Positions 1 through 8,900 of a DNA stretch of 64,000 bases are shown here, in pieces. The stretch comes from Lachnospiraceae bacterium (lineage in GTDB: Bacteria > Bacillota > Clostridia > Lachnospirales > Lachnospiraceae). Below the pieces are notes generated by a model. The model made no database searches. It was given only the letters and a program-made list of their open reading frames with translations, and was not told the origin of the DNA. The stretch's first letter is position 1. Every line of letters starts with the position of its first letter. Position numbers and translations under genes: made by a program. Where the stretch lies: positions 16,819-80,818 of the forward strand of contig JAFRWW010000047.1 of assembly GCA_017441585.1 (NCBI GenBank), written 5' to 3'.

Positions 1-1066
1 TCTTAGGCTCCTTTTCCAGTGTGATCATGGTATCTTCGCGCACAGGCTCATTATCACCGGCTATCTTTTTGACGCCGGCCTTCCTTAACTCATCGGAACG
101 CAGCACTCTCTCATGGTGCTCTATGCGCATATTATCTATCTTGATACAATTGAGCTGGCCATATTTCATGGCTCTCTGAATGGCCAGACCAGGATCGTTG
201 GTATGCACATGGACCTTTACCACATCGTCCATCGCCACACATACGATAGAATCGCCTATGGACTCCAGGAATTCCTTGAAATCGCTTTCGCTCTTTTGGT
301 TAAATACCTGTTTAAGTAAGATGATGAATTCGGTGCAGTAGCCAAACTTTATCTTTGTCTGCTCCACCTTAGCGCCATAGGAGGTCTTTTCACCGCCTGT
401 GCTTTTCTGTATGGAAAGCTGAGTCCTAACCTCATCATCGCTAATCTCGCCCTTTAAATAATCACGGGCTCCCATAAGTATGTAAATCAGACCCTGTCCA
501 CCGGAATCCACCACTCCCGCCTGTTTTAACACGGGAAGGATCTCGGGAGTCCTCTCAAGGGCCGCATTACCGTAATCTATGACCTGATCCAGAAACTCCA
601 GCACGTCATCAGTATCTGCGCTTATCTGGGATGCCTTTTCCGCCATGGCGCGGGCCACCGTGAGTATGGTGCCCTCCTTGGGCTTCATTACCGCCTTATA
701 AGCGGTCTCGGTAGCCTTATTAAAGGCCATGGCTGCAGTACCTGCATCCAGTCTTCCCGCCTCCGAAAGAGTCTTGGTAAAACCGCGCAGCAACTGACTT
801 AAGATGACGCCGGAATTACCCCTGGCGCCACGCAATGAGCCGTTTGACACGGCCTTGCACACCTGTTCCAGACTGTCGGTGTCACTTACCTCATTCAAAG
901 CGCTGACCGCAGACATCATGGTCATGGACATATTGGTGCCGGTATCACCATCGGGTACCGGAAACACATTCAGTTCATTTATATATTCTTTCTGGGAATT
1001 AAGCATTCCCGCTCCGGCCAGAAACGAGCCGTAGATCAAAGCGGCGCTTAAACTATCAAACTTCAA
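1..1066 (-). CDS. DAK2-domain dihydroxyacetone/fatty-acid kinase-like protein YloV (FakA-like), partial
   Basis: The first 355 residues are visible; the C-terminus runs off the left edge. The N-terminus has the FakA/DhaL nucleotide-binding signature NVFPVPDGDTGTNM at residues 33-46 (Asp39 and Asp41 are expected Mg-ATP ligands), followed by a GARGNSGVILSQ-type loop. The family phosphorylates fatty acids held by a DegV-like FakB protein (FakA) or related small substrates. The start is TTG at 1066, chosen because a GGAGG lies at 1075-1080 and no ATG precedes the DAK2 motif. It follows yloU, which follows rpmB, the same order as in Bacillus. Family assignment is firm; the substrate is inferred. 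Confidence 0.9.
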   Translation of the reverse strand, partial: MKFDSLSAALIYGSFLAGAGMLNSQKEYINELNVFPVPDGDTGTNMSMTMMSAVSALNEVSDTDSLEQVCKAVSNGSLRGARGNSGVILSQLLRGFTKTLSEAGRLDAGTAAMAFNKATETAYKAVMKPKEGTILTVARAMAEKASQISADTDDVLEFLDQVIDYGNAALERTPEILPVLKQAGVVDSGGQGLIYILMGARDYLKGEISDDEVRTQLSIQKSTGGEKTSYGAKVEQTKIKFGYCTEFIILLKQVFNQKSESDFKEFLESIGDSIVCVAMDDVVKVHVHTNDPGLAIQRAMKYGQLNCIKIDNMRIEHHERVLRSDELRKAGVKKIAGDNEPVREDTMITLEKEPK

Positions 1067-1126
1067 GACAAACAACCTCCGATAAAATGTCCTTAAGGAA
1101 TCGTATCATAATATCATGTACAGTTC

Positions 1127-1486
1127 CTAATCTATAACTCTGACACCCTCGATATATATGTTTATTCTCGCCACGGGAAGTCCCGTGTATTCTTCTACTT
1201 TATACTTTACATTCTCGCGCAGATTCTCGCTCACAGTTAAGGCGCTCACTCCGTATGCGATTATGATATGAAAATCTATAAAAAGCCTGTTCTCCCGGAC
1301 CACCACATTGATGCCCTTTGTCAGACTCTCCATCTTTAAAAGTTTAACCAGGCCATCCTTCATGGATACCGCGGCCATACCCACTACGCCGAAGCACTCC
1401 ATGGCTTCGATGCCGGCATACTGGGCCACCACCTCGGGCTCTATGATCACGTCACCGAGATTGGTACTCATTTTTCCCTTTACCAT
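1127..1486 (-). CDS. Asp23/Gls24 family envelope stress response protein (YloU-like)
   Basis: A 119-residue protein whose whole length matches the Asp23/Gls24 fold (GDVIIEPEVVAQYAGIEAMECFGVVGM near the N-terminus, GLPVARINIYIEGV near the C-terminus). Family members are small cytoplasmic proteins, some membrane-associated, tied to envelope stress; the molecular role is unclear. The start is ATG at 1486, with GAGGAGG just upstream at 1494-1500; a longer reading frame to 1558 has no ribosome binding site and crosses the rpmB terminator. It precedes yloV by 60 nt, probably in one transcript. Confidence 0.88.
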   Translation of the reverse strand: MVKGKMSTNLGDVIIEPEVVAQYAGIEAMECFGVVGMAAVSMKDGLVKLLKMESLTKGINVVVRENRLFIDFHIIIAYGVSALTVSENLRENVKYKVEEYTGLPVARINIYIEGVRVID

Positions 1487-1520
1487 AAGACACCTCCTCA
1501 CGATACATTGTCTGATAAAG

Positions 1521-1550
1521 AAAAACCTCAGGCATAAAGGCAGCCTGAGG
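1521..1550 (-). terminator. Rho-independent terminator after rpmB
   Basis: Perfect 8-bp stem CCTCAGGC/GCCTGAGG (1526-1533 with 1543-1550), 9-nt loop, and a run of five T on the minus strand at 1521-1525. It lies between rpmB and the yloU start. A weak promoter-like pair (TTGACA 1587-1592, CATAAA 1564-1569) sits just upstream, so some yloU transcription may have to read through it. Confidence 0.85.
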
Positions 1551-1595
1551 ATATTCATACATTTTTATGCCCCTCACATTTGACGGTGTCAATAA

Positions 1596-1781
1596 TTAAG
1601 CGCGCTCTACCTTATTGGAGCGAAGGCATGATGTGCAAACGTACCTGCGGATGCTTCTTCCGTTCTCGTTTATCTTCACCTTTTTGATGTTTGACTTCCA
1701 AATGTGATTGGATCTTCTATGTGAATGGCTGACGTTATTTCCAAAATGAACGCCCTTGCCGCATATTGAACACTTTGCCAT
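1596..1781 (-). CDS. rpmB: 50S ribosomal protein L28
   Basis: A 61-residue protein beginning MAKCSICGKGVHFGNNVSHSHRR, a clear bacterial L28 of the zinc-binding (C+) form: Cys4 and Cys7 plus a CxxC near residue 49. It is a large-subunit ribosomal protein. The start is ATG at 1781, preceded by AAAGGAGGTG. A consensus promoter lies at 1832-1860 and a strong terminator follows, so it can be made as a monocistronic mRNA, with yloU and yloV downstream. Confidence 0.97.
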   Translation of the reverse strand: MAKCSICGKGVHFGNNVSHSHRRSNHIWKSNIKKVKINENGRSIRRYVCTSCLRSNKVERA

Positions 1782-1831
1782 GGTTACACCTCCTTTACGA
1801 GAATTTTCATATAAAAAACACAACGCAAAAT

Positions 1832-1860
1832 ATTATATCAAAACATTTTGAATGTTGCAA
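1832..1860 (-). promoter_or_regulatory. Sigma-A promoter of rpmB
   Basis: On the minus strand: TTGCAA (1855-1860), 17-nt spacer, perfect TATAAT (1832-1837). Predicted start near 1825, giving a 5' leader of about 44 nt to the L28 ATG. Confidence 0.85.
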
Positions 1861-1922
1861 GTGTTTTTTTGATCAAGATCTTCATGCGAATATGTCAGGT
1901 TCTACGTTCTTCAAAGACAGGC

Positions 1923-2492
1923 TCAAAATTCCTCGAGATTATGTTTCAACGTATCATATTCCTTATTTATCGAAACCACAGTCTCCTTATCCCCCGCTAT
2001 ATTGTCGGGATGGAATATCTTCAACAGATCCCTGTACCGCTTCTTTAAGGACAGAGGATCGTTCACCCCGCGGAAAAAGACGGTCATCTGGCCCAGCTCT
2101 CTCATGGTCTCGCTGCCGACGCGCCTTAAGTCCGACTCCAGGCGCCGTCTCTCCTCCATGATCCGCTTTTCCATGCGCTTTAAGGAACGCCTGTCCTCAT
2201 CCAGCTCGTCAAAGCCTCGCTTTAAGGCCTTCCACTTTTCTTCGATGAGCTTTTCCTCGATGGCACACTGCTTTTTGCGATAATCCAGACGTCTGGCTTC
2301 ATGCTTCATCTGAAGCTTCACCCTGTCCTTTTCATCGTCAAACTCGCGTCTTTGATCCTCCAGTTCCTGCCTTAAATTCTGCAGACGGATATTTTCGGAG
2401 AATAACCAGTGCTTTATCTCGGACAGCTTATCCTCAGCCTCCGTACCTGCTATGACATCCGCTATATTTTCGGGATTCAATGCAAAATCCAT
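1923..2492 (-). CDS. Coiled-coil protein with C-terminal J domain
   Basis: A 189-residue protein of no specific family that I recognise. Residues about 35-125 are a highly charged Glu/Arg/Lys-rich helix, very likely a coiled coil. The C-terminus (about 145-186) looks like a J domain: LKKRYRDLLKIF followed by the HPD tripeptide at 161-163, then a helix ending INKEYDTLKHNL. J domains stimulate the ATPase of DnaK-type Hsp70, so this may be a co-chaperone delivering a partner bound by the coiled coil. The RBS is AAAGGGTG before ATG 2492. It follows ytfJ by 14 nt, which suggests co-transcription and a possible sporulation link (inference). Confidence 0.8.
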   Translation of the reverse strand: MDFALNPENIADVIAGTEAEDKLSEIKHWLFSENIRLQNLRQELEDQRREFDDEKDRVKLQMKHEARRLDYRKKQCAIEEKLIEEKWKALKRGFDELDEDRRSLKRMEKRIMEERRRLESDLRRVGSETMRELGQMTVFFRGVNDPLSLKKRYRDLLKIFHPDNIAGDKETVVSINKEYDTLKHNLEEF

Positions 2493-2506
2493 ACGATCAC
2501 CCTTTT

Positions 2507-2902
2507 TTAATTATCAAAGGCCGCCTCTATCGCTTCTTCGTTGGATAATTTCCCGGGATCAGCATCCTCAGCGGGAACCGTGAACTTATTTACCAGGTCG
2601 GGAACCATGTCCAGGATCTTTGAGATGGAATCCTGATTGTTCACGCTGATGAGCCTGGTGGCACCGTTGCTGATGATGAGCACTGCGCTGGGTGACATCT
2701 TGCCGCCGATACCGCCGCAGCCCTTATCGCCCTTTTCATTGCTGCCGGCGCCCATACCCACGCCGAAGCTCACATCCATCATGGGAACTATGATGGTATC
2801 CTTCACCACTATGGGCTCTCCCACCACCGTCTTTGTGGAGAGGAAGGAATTCATGCCTCCCATTAATGACTGCATAATGGAATTATACTTACTGTCTGCC
2901 AT
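2507..2902 (-). CDS. ytfJ: Sporulation protein YtfJ (GerW family)
   Basis: A 131-residue protein matching the GerW/YtfJ family: an N-terminal SIMQSLMGGMNSFLSTKTVVG segment, a central Gly-rich stretch (GVGMGAGSNEKGDKGCGGIGGKMSP) and a conserved ISNGATRLISV strand. In Bacillus the homologue is forespore-expressed and needed for L-alanine germination; conservation in Clostridia supports an endospore-forming lineage. The next gene upstream, at 3071, encodes a DUF2953 protein, the usual YtfI partner. GGAG precedes ATG 2902. Confidence 0.93.
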   Translation of the reverse strand: MADSKYNSIMQSLMGGMNSFLSTKTVVGEPIVVKDTIIVPMMDVSFGVGMGAGSNEKGDKGCGGIGGKMSPSAVLIISNGATRLISVNNQDSISKILDMVPDLVNKFTVPAEDADPGKLSNEEAIEAAFDN

Positions 2903-3033
2903 TTTTTTACTCCTGTCGCCGCAAGCCTTTCATGATCACTGCCTATACTCACCCTTAATGATCGATCCTTGTGATGACTTATCATAAACAGATTTTATGA
3001 CCGGCCGCGCTTTACAAAACCAAAATCCCCAAT

Positions 3034-3062
3034 ATTATACCACACAACCATCGTTTTGAACA
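3034..3062 (-). promoter_or_regulatory. Extended -10 promoter upstream of ytfJ
   Basis: Minus strand TGGTATAAT (TATAAT at 3034-3039 with a TG one base upstream) and a weak -35 TGTTCA at 3057-3062, 17-nt spacing. It would drive ytfJ and the J-domain gene from about 3027. The consensus is sigma-A-like; I see no clear sporulation-sigma motif. Confidence 0.55.
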
Positions 3063-3070
3063 GATGGCTT

Positions 3071-4117
3071 TTATACATATCTTTGCACTTCTTTGATGAA
3101 GCGTCTTACATTCTTATCCAGTCCCAGAACCGCCGCGCGGCACAGAATGAAGAATACCACGATCCTTCCCTCCAGATCTCCCTTTGCGTCCATGACGCTC
3201 TTTTCAAAATCGGCGTTAAGCACGATCACCTTTCCTATATGGGGATACAGGAAACTGTAGGCCCCCACGGCCTTTCCCGTGGCAGAGGCGTCCTCAAAGC
3301 CAAGGTCAATGACAGCGCCGCCCTTTCTGGGCGCACAGTGGATCAGTATCTTAAGCACTTCATTAAGTATCTTACTGATGGCGGCTATGTTTTCATCCTT
3401 TGTCAGAAAGTCCTTGCGCTCTTTGACCCATTTGTACCGCGCTTCGCCGTCTTTTTTAAGGGACAGGATCTTTTCCTTTATCGCGGTCAGTTTTTCTTTG
3501 ATCCGGGCGATTGCCTGACTTATCTTATCCTTAAGGGGAACCTTTTCTTTTTTACCGGATTCCGTATCCGTGTCGTCTGCCGTATCATGATCTGTATATT
3601 TTTCACTGTCCGCTGACTTTGACGTTTTATCGGATTTATCAGGAATAGCTGTCTTTTCCCTGTCGCCGGTCTCATCGAGATACTCGGACAGCTCGTCCTT
3701 TTCTTCCTTTAAGTCCCACTTACTGTAATCCGTGGTTTCTTTGGTTTCTATGGCAGGCTTTGCATCCTCTTTTTTCTTTTTGCCGGTCTTTTTCTCTGCA
3801 GAAGGCTCCTCTGTTTCTTCTTCCTCTTCATCCTCCGTGGGATAAACCTTTTTCCAGAATACCTTCACCCAGTAATCAAAATACGCATCCTCACCGGGCT
3901 TCTTTTTATATACCACGTCCGCCCGAAGCAAGGGGGTAAGCCATCTGACCTTTGCCAGAGCGTCTATATCCTCTCCGGCCTTGTATCCCTTCACCTCATA
4001 TTTAATAGGGGCAAAAAGGATCAGCAGGATGAGGACCAGCAAAAGTCCAAGGATCACAGCCAGCACTATGCCGACCACCTTAAGCACGGTGAGTATGACC
4101 GTCAGCACTCCTGTCAT
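3071..4117 (-). CDS. DUF2953 domain-containing membrane protein (YtfI-like)
   Basis: A 348-residue protein. An N-terminal hydrophobic segment (about 8-35) is followed by the DUF2953 start (PIKYEVKGYKAGEDIDALAKVRWLTPLLRADVVY) and the C-terminal half (GFEDASATGKAVGAYSFLYPHIGK). Between them, residues about 95-210 form a long Lys/Glu/Asp/Ser-rich low-complexity linker that is longer than in typical homologues. It is adjacent to ytfJ, as YtfI is in Bacillus. The function is unknown; a sporulation-associated membrane role is inferred. The start overlaps the upstream stop by 4 nt (ATGA), indicating translational coupling. Confidence 0.85.
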   Translation of the reverse strand: MTGVLTVILTVLKVVGIVLAVILGLLLVLILLILFAPIKYEVKGYKAGEDIDALAKVRWLTPLLRADVVYKKKPGEDAYFDYWVKVFWKKVYPTEDEEEEETEEPSAEKKTGKKKKEDAKPAIETKETTDYSKWDLKEEKDELSEYLDETGDREKTAIPDKSDKTSKSADSEKYTDHDTADDTDTESGKKEKVPLKDKISQAIARIKEKLTAIKEKILSLKKDGEARYKWVKERKDFLTKDENIAAISKILNEVLKILIHCAPRKGGAVIDLGFEDASATGKAVGAYSFLYPHIGKVIVLNADFEKSVMDAKGDLEGRIVVFFILCRAAVLGLDKNVRRFIKEVQRYV

Positions 4118-4437
4118 ACACCCACCTGCCTTATCATATGTCCAAAGTCAAATGACATTTTATCCCTCGCCATGATAGTGACCAGGGAGGAGATCACGGC
4201 TATGGCTCCTTCCTTTGTCTTTGACATGCCTGCTATCACCAGGGGAGTCTCGTCGCTCAGCTCATAGTCTATCTTATCGCCGTGGATGATCTGAAGTTCA
4301 TTACATTCCGACAGAACTATAAAATATATGTCGCATTTTCCCACGCCGTGAAGAAGCCTCCACTTATAAAAAGAGGCATTCCTTTCCACATCATCCGTAT
4401 TATAAAGTTTGGGTGTAAATATTATATTTCTTTTCAT
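4114..4437 (-). CDS. Hypothetical protein, possibly leaderless
   Basis: A 107-residue protein that I do not recognise. It has no signal peptide or membrane segment; mixed beta strands (IYFIVLSECNELQIIHG) are followed by a helix (TKEGAIAVISSLVTIMARDKM). It overlaps the DUF2953 gene by 4 nt and so is translationally coupled to it. The start is ATG at 4437; there is no ribosome binding site upstream, and the promoter at 4446-4474 places transcription start within about two bases of the ATG, suggesting a leaderless mRNA. Confidence 0.7.
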   Translation of the reverse strand: MKRNIIFTPKLYNTDDVERNASFYKWRLLHGVGKCDIYFIVLSECNELQIIHGDKIDYELSDETPLVIAGMSKTKEGAIAVISSLVTIMARDKMSFDFGHMIRQVGV

Positions 4438-4445
4438 CAATATTG

Positions 4446-4474
4446 TTTATACTGTAAATGACGGATTTTTTCAA
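4446..4474 (-). promoter_or_regulatory. Sigma-A promoter immediately before the 4437 start codon
   Basis: Minus strand TTGAAA (4469-4474), 17-nt spacer, TATAAA (4446-4451). The predicted start at about 4439 is practically at the start codon of the hypothetical gene, leaving no room for a leader or Shine-Dalgarno. Confidence 0.75.
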
Positions 4475-4520
4475 GTGTAAGAAATCCACGGGCAGTCAAA
4501 TTATGGATGATCCGGCAAAG

Positions 4521-4547
4521 AAAAACCCCGGCAGATAACTGCCGGGG
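4521..4547 (-). terminator. Rho-independent terminator after lipoprotein gene
   Basis: Perfect 9-bp GC-rich stem CCCCGGCAG/CTGCCGGGG (4526-4534 with 4539-4547), tetraloop, and a five-T run on the minus strand at 4521-4525. It ends the lipoprotein transcript and insulates the promoter at 4446. Confidence 0.92.
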
Positions 4548-4581
4548 TCCGTTTTACTCTGTCGTGTATGATCGATAAAAA

Positions 4582-5130
4582 TTACTCGGTCACGATGCTG
4601 TGAAGCTCCTCAGCCTCTTCCTCGGTAAGTCTGGCAGCAGCAAAAACGCTGTCCTCGGTAACGAGATAGATATCCTCGCCTTCCTCATAGTAACCAAGCT
4701 GAAGTCCGCCTACGGTTACGAGAAGGTACTCTGTACCGTCATCGGTTGCAGCGTTCTCAACAGTGTACTCAGCAAATGCCTCGTTTGTTCCATCATTTAC
4801 ATAAGCAACGTCGCCGTCTGATGACTCATAGAAAAAGATCATGAAATCCTCACCGCCGTCATTTGCGTAGAAACCGTCTACATAGCTGATGTCGGATGCA
4901 ACCTCATCCTCGCCTTCAGCAGCCTCTTCGCCCTCAGCAGCTTCTACGCCTTCAGCAGCCTCTTCCTCTACCTCAGAAACCTCTTCCTCTACCTCTTCGG
5001 TCTCCTCGGGAGCAGCTTCCTCAACTACCTCATCAGAAGCAACCTCAGCTGTCTCTGCACCGCCGCAGGCAGTAAATACTGTTGCTGCCATAGCAGCTGC
5101 TACAAGTGTCATAAATACTCTCTTCTTCAT
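4582..5130 (-). CDS. Acidic putative lipoprotein
   Basis: A 182-residue protein with a lipoprotein signal peptide: MKKR, a hydrophobic core, then VFTAC with the lipidated Cys at 22. Residues about 28-75 are an extremely acidic Glu/Ala/Val linker (repeats of the type VEEEVSEVEEEA and AAEGEE), followed by a small mixed domain (about 80-180) that I do not recognise. Expected to be anchored on the outer face of the membrane with the acidic spacer holding the domain away from it. The start is ATG at 5130, with GGAGG upstream; a longer frame to 5175 lacks a signal-peptide start. It is a single-gene transcript between a consensus promoter and a strong terminator. Confidence 0.85.
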   Translation of the reverse strand: MKKRVFMTLVAAAMAATVFTACGGAETAEVASDEVVEEAAPEETEEVEEEVSEVEEEAAEGVEAAEGEEAAEGEDEVASDISYVDGFYANDGGEDFMIFFYESSDGDVAYVNDGTNEAFAEYTVENAATDDGTEYLLVTVGGLQLGYYEEGEDIYLVTEDSVFAAARLTEEEAEELHSIVTE

Positions 5131-5200
5131 AATAAACTCCTCCTCGGCACAGGTTCGGATACCCGATGCCATCATTCTAAAAATTTACGCAACGTAGTAA

Positions 5201-5229
5201 AAGTTAACATAATTTTTTTAACATGTCAA
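5201..5229 (-). promoter_or_regulatory. Sigma-A promoter of the acidic lipoprotein
   Basis: Minus strand perfect TTGACA (5224-5229), 17-nt spacer, TAACTT (5201-5206). Predicted start near 5194, leader about 64 nt. Confidence 0.7.
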
Positions 5230-5318
5230 TAGCCAGATACTATCAAATAAAGAGCAAACACGCTGACAAAATATGCTAAATAAACAAATATTATACCTTC
5301 CAACTTTCAATTCCGGAC

Positions 5319-5936
5319 TTATCGCTTAAGAATACACCCCGGACAACGCTTCATTATCTCCTGCAAAACATATTCAGTCTGCTCCGGCATCACAAAGGCG
5401 TTAAATCTGTCTATTCCAAGTTTGATGGAAATAGTATCATCCGCGGGCCTTGATTCAATGCTCTTAACCTTTTTATAAGCACACTGTCCCACGACCTCGC
5501 TCATTTCTTCCCGAAGATCGGAATACATCATGGCCGAATCAACCAGACTGTCATTGTCAGAAAAAAGGATCGTCAGATCCGCCAACACATCCATAGCCCC
5601 ATAAAAAGCCTTCGACGCCTTTGATCTTTCCGTTTTCTCATCAGGCTTATGGTCAATATATTCCTTGCGATATCGAATGAGTTCCTTTTCCCCAAACTCA
5701 TACCTTATGACAAATTCCGTTCCCACAGGAGTCGCATCATTTTTATCGGTAACCCTTCCCTTATAAAGCCAGTTAAGATGTCCCTGCTGATCATAATACA
5801 CACCTGCCGGAAGTGCATTTTTTTCATTTGTCTGCACAATTCCGGGATTCATCGCCTGACCAAAAGGCTTCCCGCACTTTCTGCAAAACTTCGCTGCTTC
5901 ATTTATACTTTCGGTTCCGCAAAATTGACAAAACAT
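5319..5936 (-). CDS. Zinc-ribbon protein, function unknown
   Basis: A 205-residue protein with an N-terminal zinc ribbon (Cys3, Cys6, Cys18, Cys21; CxxC...FCRKCG) followed by a domain of about 150 residues with alternating strands and no membrane segment. I do not recognise the downstream domain; its C-terminus carries a further CPGC. It lies 21 nt after the 1173-residue zinc-ribbon protein, so the two are probably co-transcribed and may act together. GGGGGGAG precedes ATG 5936. Confidence 0.75.
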   Translation of the reverse strand: MFCQFCGTESINEAAKFCRKCGKPFGQAMNPGIVQTNEKNALPAGVYYDQQGHLNWLYKGRVTDKNDATPVGTEFVIRYEFGEKELIRYRKEYIDHKPDEKTERSKASKAFYGAMDVLADLTILFSDNDSLVDSAMMYSDLREEMSEVVGQCAYKKVKSIESRPADDTISIKLGIDRFNAFVMPEQTEYVLQEIMKRCPGCILKR

Positions 5937-5957
5937 GATTCTTCTCCCCCCAAATAA

Positions 5958-8900
5958 TTATGGTTCAACCCACTCAAAAATAAATGCCGTCCCCACATGA
6001 CTATGTTGATATATCAATGCGCATTTTCCATCACGATATTTTTGAGGATCAGGAAACCTTACTACAGCAGTTTTGCTGCTTCCCAATGGAGCAAAATAGT
6101 CATATGATGCGTTTATCCGATAATCTATATAAATATCATCATACACATCCTTCATGGAAAATCCCTCTTCCATAGTATTCTGATCAAAAACCTCTACGAT
6201 CCACAGCGAACCATAAGCTTCAGCATTATCCGGTCCTCTGTCAGATTTATTTATATCCAGTCTGAAATCAACCTCAAACTCATCGCCGGGATAATACTTA
6301 TCACCGGGCATCGGACTAAATTTCAGATTATAATCTTCTTTTACATTTATCTCACCATGGCTGTCCGAACTCCCGTTCTGATAATGAAACTCTCCGGCAG
6401 ATGATACGGTCTCTTTATAATATGGACTCACCGAACCGGCCCTGTTCTGTATCGAAAAATAGTCATAATAATAATCACTTGAATTTCTCGTATCCGTCAG
6501 TCTCCAGTATCCGCCTTTTTCCTCTTTTGCTTCCTTTTCCTCTTCCTGTGAAAGATCGACCGCAACCGGCTCCGAACCCGGTCCCAGCAAACCTTTTTTA
6601 TTAGAATAGGTGCCTGCCACGCACTCCCATATTGTCAGTTCAAGATTGGCCTTCTGCTCTTTTGATAATTTGTTACCGTCCAGTTCAAGTTCCTCCCCGG
6701 CGATCTTTACAGCATTTACGGCCTCATCCAACTTCACCTGACGTGTATATACATCTTTTCCGTCATACTTAAGCCGTATGATATAACTGTCCAGAACTTC
6801 CGCTCTTTCCTCCCCGCGGATATCCTTCAATGTAATATAAAGTGTACCATCCTTAACTTCTGTTTCAGGCGCCTTGGGATTCTTCAATGCATATAAGGAA
6901 TACCCGCTTCCATCACTTCCTCCGAAAAATCCCTTTTCCTGTGCGCCGCCGTCCACTTCCATAAGAGAGAATTCAAAATTTCCGGTATTTAAATACTTCT
7001 TAGGCTCAATAAATAGGCCTTTATCTCCCCAGTTTAAACTGTTTTCTCCATTTTCATCATTACCAATAGCCGTTATGACAAAATCATTGTTTTTACTCAT
7101 AACCTCATTAAAGTTATCATCGTATTTAAGTACAAGGGCACACTCTTTTACATAATCCTTATCCTTCGGTTTCTTTATGATAACCTTCCTTACCCGTATC
7201 GTATAATCCTTATTATACAATTCTACAGTCTGCTTTTCTTTATCATCAAAAAATAATCTCGGTGAAAAAGCAGTATACTCCGTCAACCCTTTTTCATCAT
7301 AAAACCTCGACTGAGCCTCGTTATAAAACAAAGCCTTATTCTCCTGCGCAAAGCCATGCCAGTATTTTGTGAGATCACTGTCGTCATCGACTGCGGAAAA
7401 ATTATTCTTTATCAGCGTCGTGGTATATGAAAACCGTCTGGTCCTATACATGTTAAGAATAGACGGATATTCATCCTCAAAAGCAGGGATTTTTCTTAGA
7501 TAACCGAGAAAAATCCCTCTGGGATAAGCCGTTGACGCCACCAGCGAACCGTCAGGGGTAATAACTCCGCCATGTCCGTTTATCTTTCCCTCCGGATAAT
7601 TTGTACTCATTTCATCAAGAGGCAGTGCAAACCATCCCAGTTCGGAATGTTCCTTAAGACAATCCGTTTTTTTCGTGCTCACATCACCTTTTTTTGTATA
7701 ATACTCAAAGGCTATTGTCTCTATATCCCCCGCCATCAGTTCATCAAAAAAATAATTGGCTCTCTTTTTTGAAACATATTCCCTCGTTACCACATGAAAC
7801 ATTTCATGCGTAAGAGTGATCAGCATTATGTCATAATTCTCTTTTGCCCCCCCTTCCAGCATTCCCATATACACACAGATATAGGAATTGCCCAGCCAAG
7901 GAGGAGTTACGGCAACGCCATAGGCCTGGCCCTTTTTTCCGGGAATCAGTTCCAGTCTAAGCTTATAAGTCGGCATATTTACCTTTAATTCATCCCGCAA
8001 AAAACGCCACGATCTTAAAGCATGTCCACCTACTATTTCAATATCCTTATTTCCATTTTTATTCTCAGTCAACCTGTTCTTCATCGGACTGCTATCAAGC
8101 AGAGCCTTATATTCCTGCTTAAAAATCTTCATATAAGCCTTTCTATAAGAAGGCGTATCGATATCTTCTGCCTTTTCAATATAATATCCTTCTTTGATCA
8201 TTCGCTCCAGAGCTTTTTTCTCGGCTTCTTCGACAATCCTTTTTTTCTCGGCTTCAACATTTTTTGTCACATCATCATTAATAGACATCCGATCAAGCAT
8301 GATCTGAAGCACAGCCTTATCACCATCATACAAGTCATAACAGTTCGTAAGTGGATTATAATACGCCCCTGCCCCAAAACCTTCAGCAACCGGAATGCAG
8401 GACACCAAACACGCAATGATACTGTTTTGTCTTGATTCTATTACTATCTTATTTTCATCGATTTTAGTCGCATACTCATACCATTTACCCTCATCATCTA
8501 TGCGATAGACAGAAAATCCCCTGTAATCTTCCTCCTCAAGTCCGAACTCATCCATATCAAAGGTCATGGTAAACACACCGGGCAGCATTTCATCATCCTT
8601 GAGCCCGGCATCCAGTTCCCAGGCTCCAAGCATGACGCCCGAACCACCTGCCTGTTCATAATACTCATCCTTCAGCCTTTGTCTGACATCATCCGAAACT
8701 TTTGTCAAATGGAAATCCCTGTTTTTATCCAGGGCGTTTTCTTCTGCCGCAATCACTATGCCGTCTACCGGCTCTATGCTGAAGGCACTGCTGTTTCCTT
8801 TCGCAGGCTCCTCAAATTCTTCCTCCACATCCTCCTTCAGCATCCAGTCATTTTCTTCATCATAAAACCAGCTATATGCAGGATGTACATACAGTTCTGA

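Noticed and set aside
1564..1592. Promoter between the rpmB stop and its terminator (TTGACA, 17 nt, CATAAA)
   Set aside because: The -10 is poor and transcription would have to pass the terminator to reach yloU; kept only as a remark in the terminator entry.
3056..3616. 186-codon plus-strand frame
   Set aside because: Antisense to the DUF2953 gene, no start signal.
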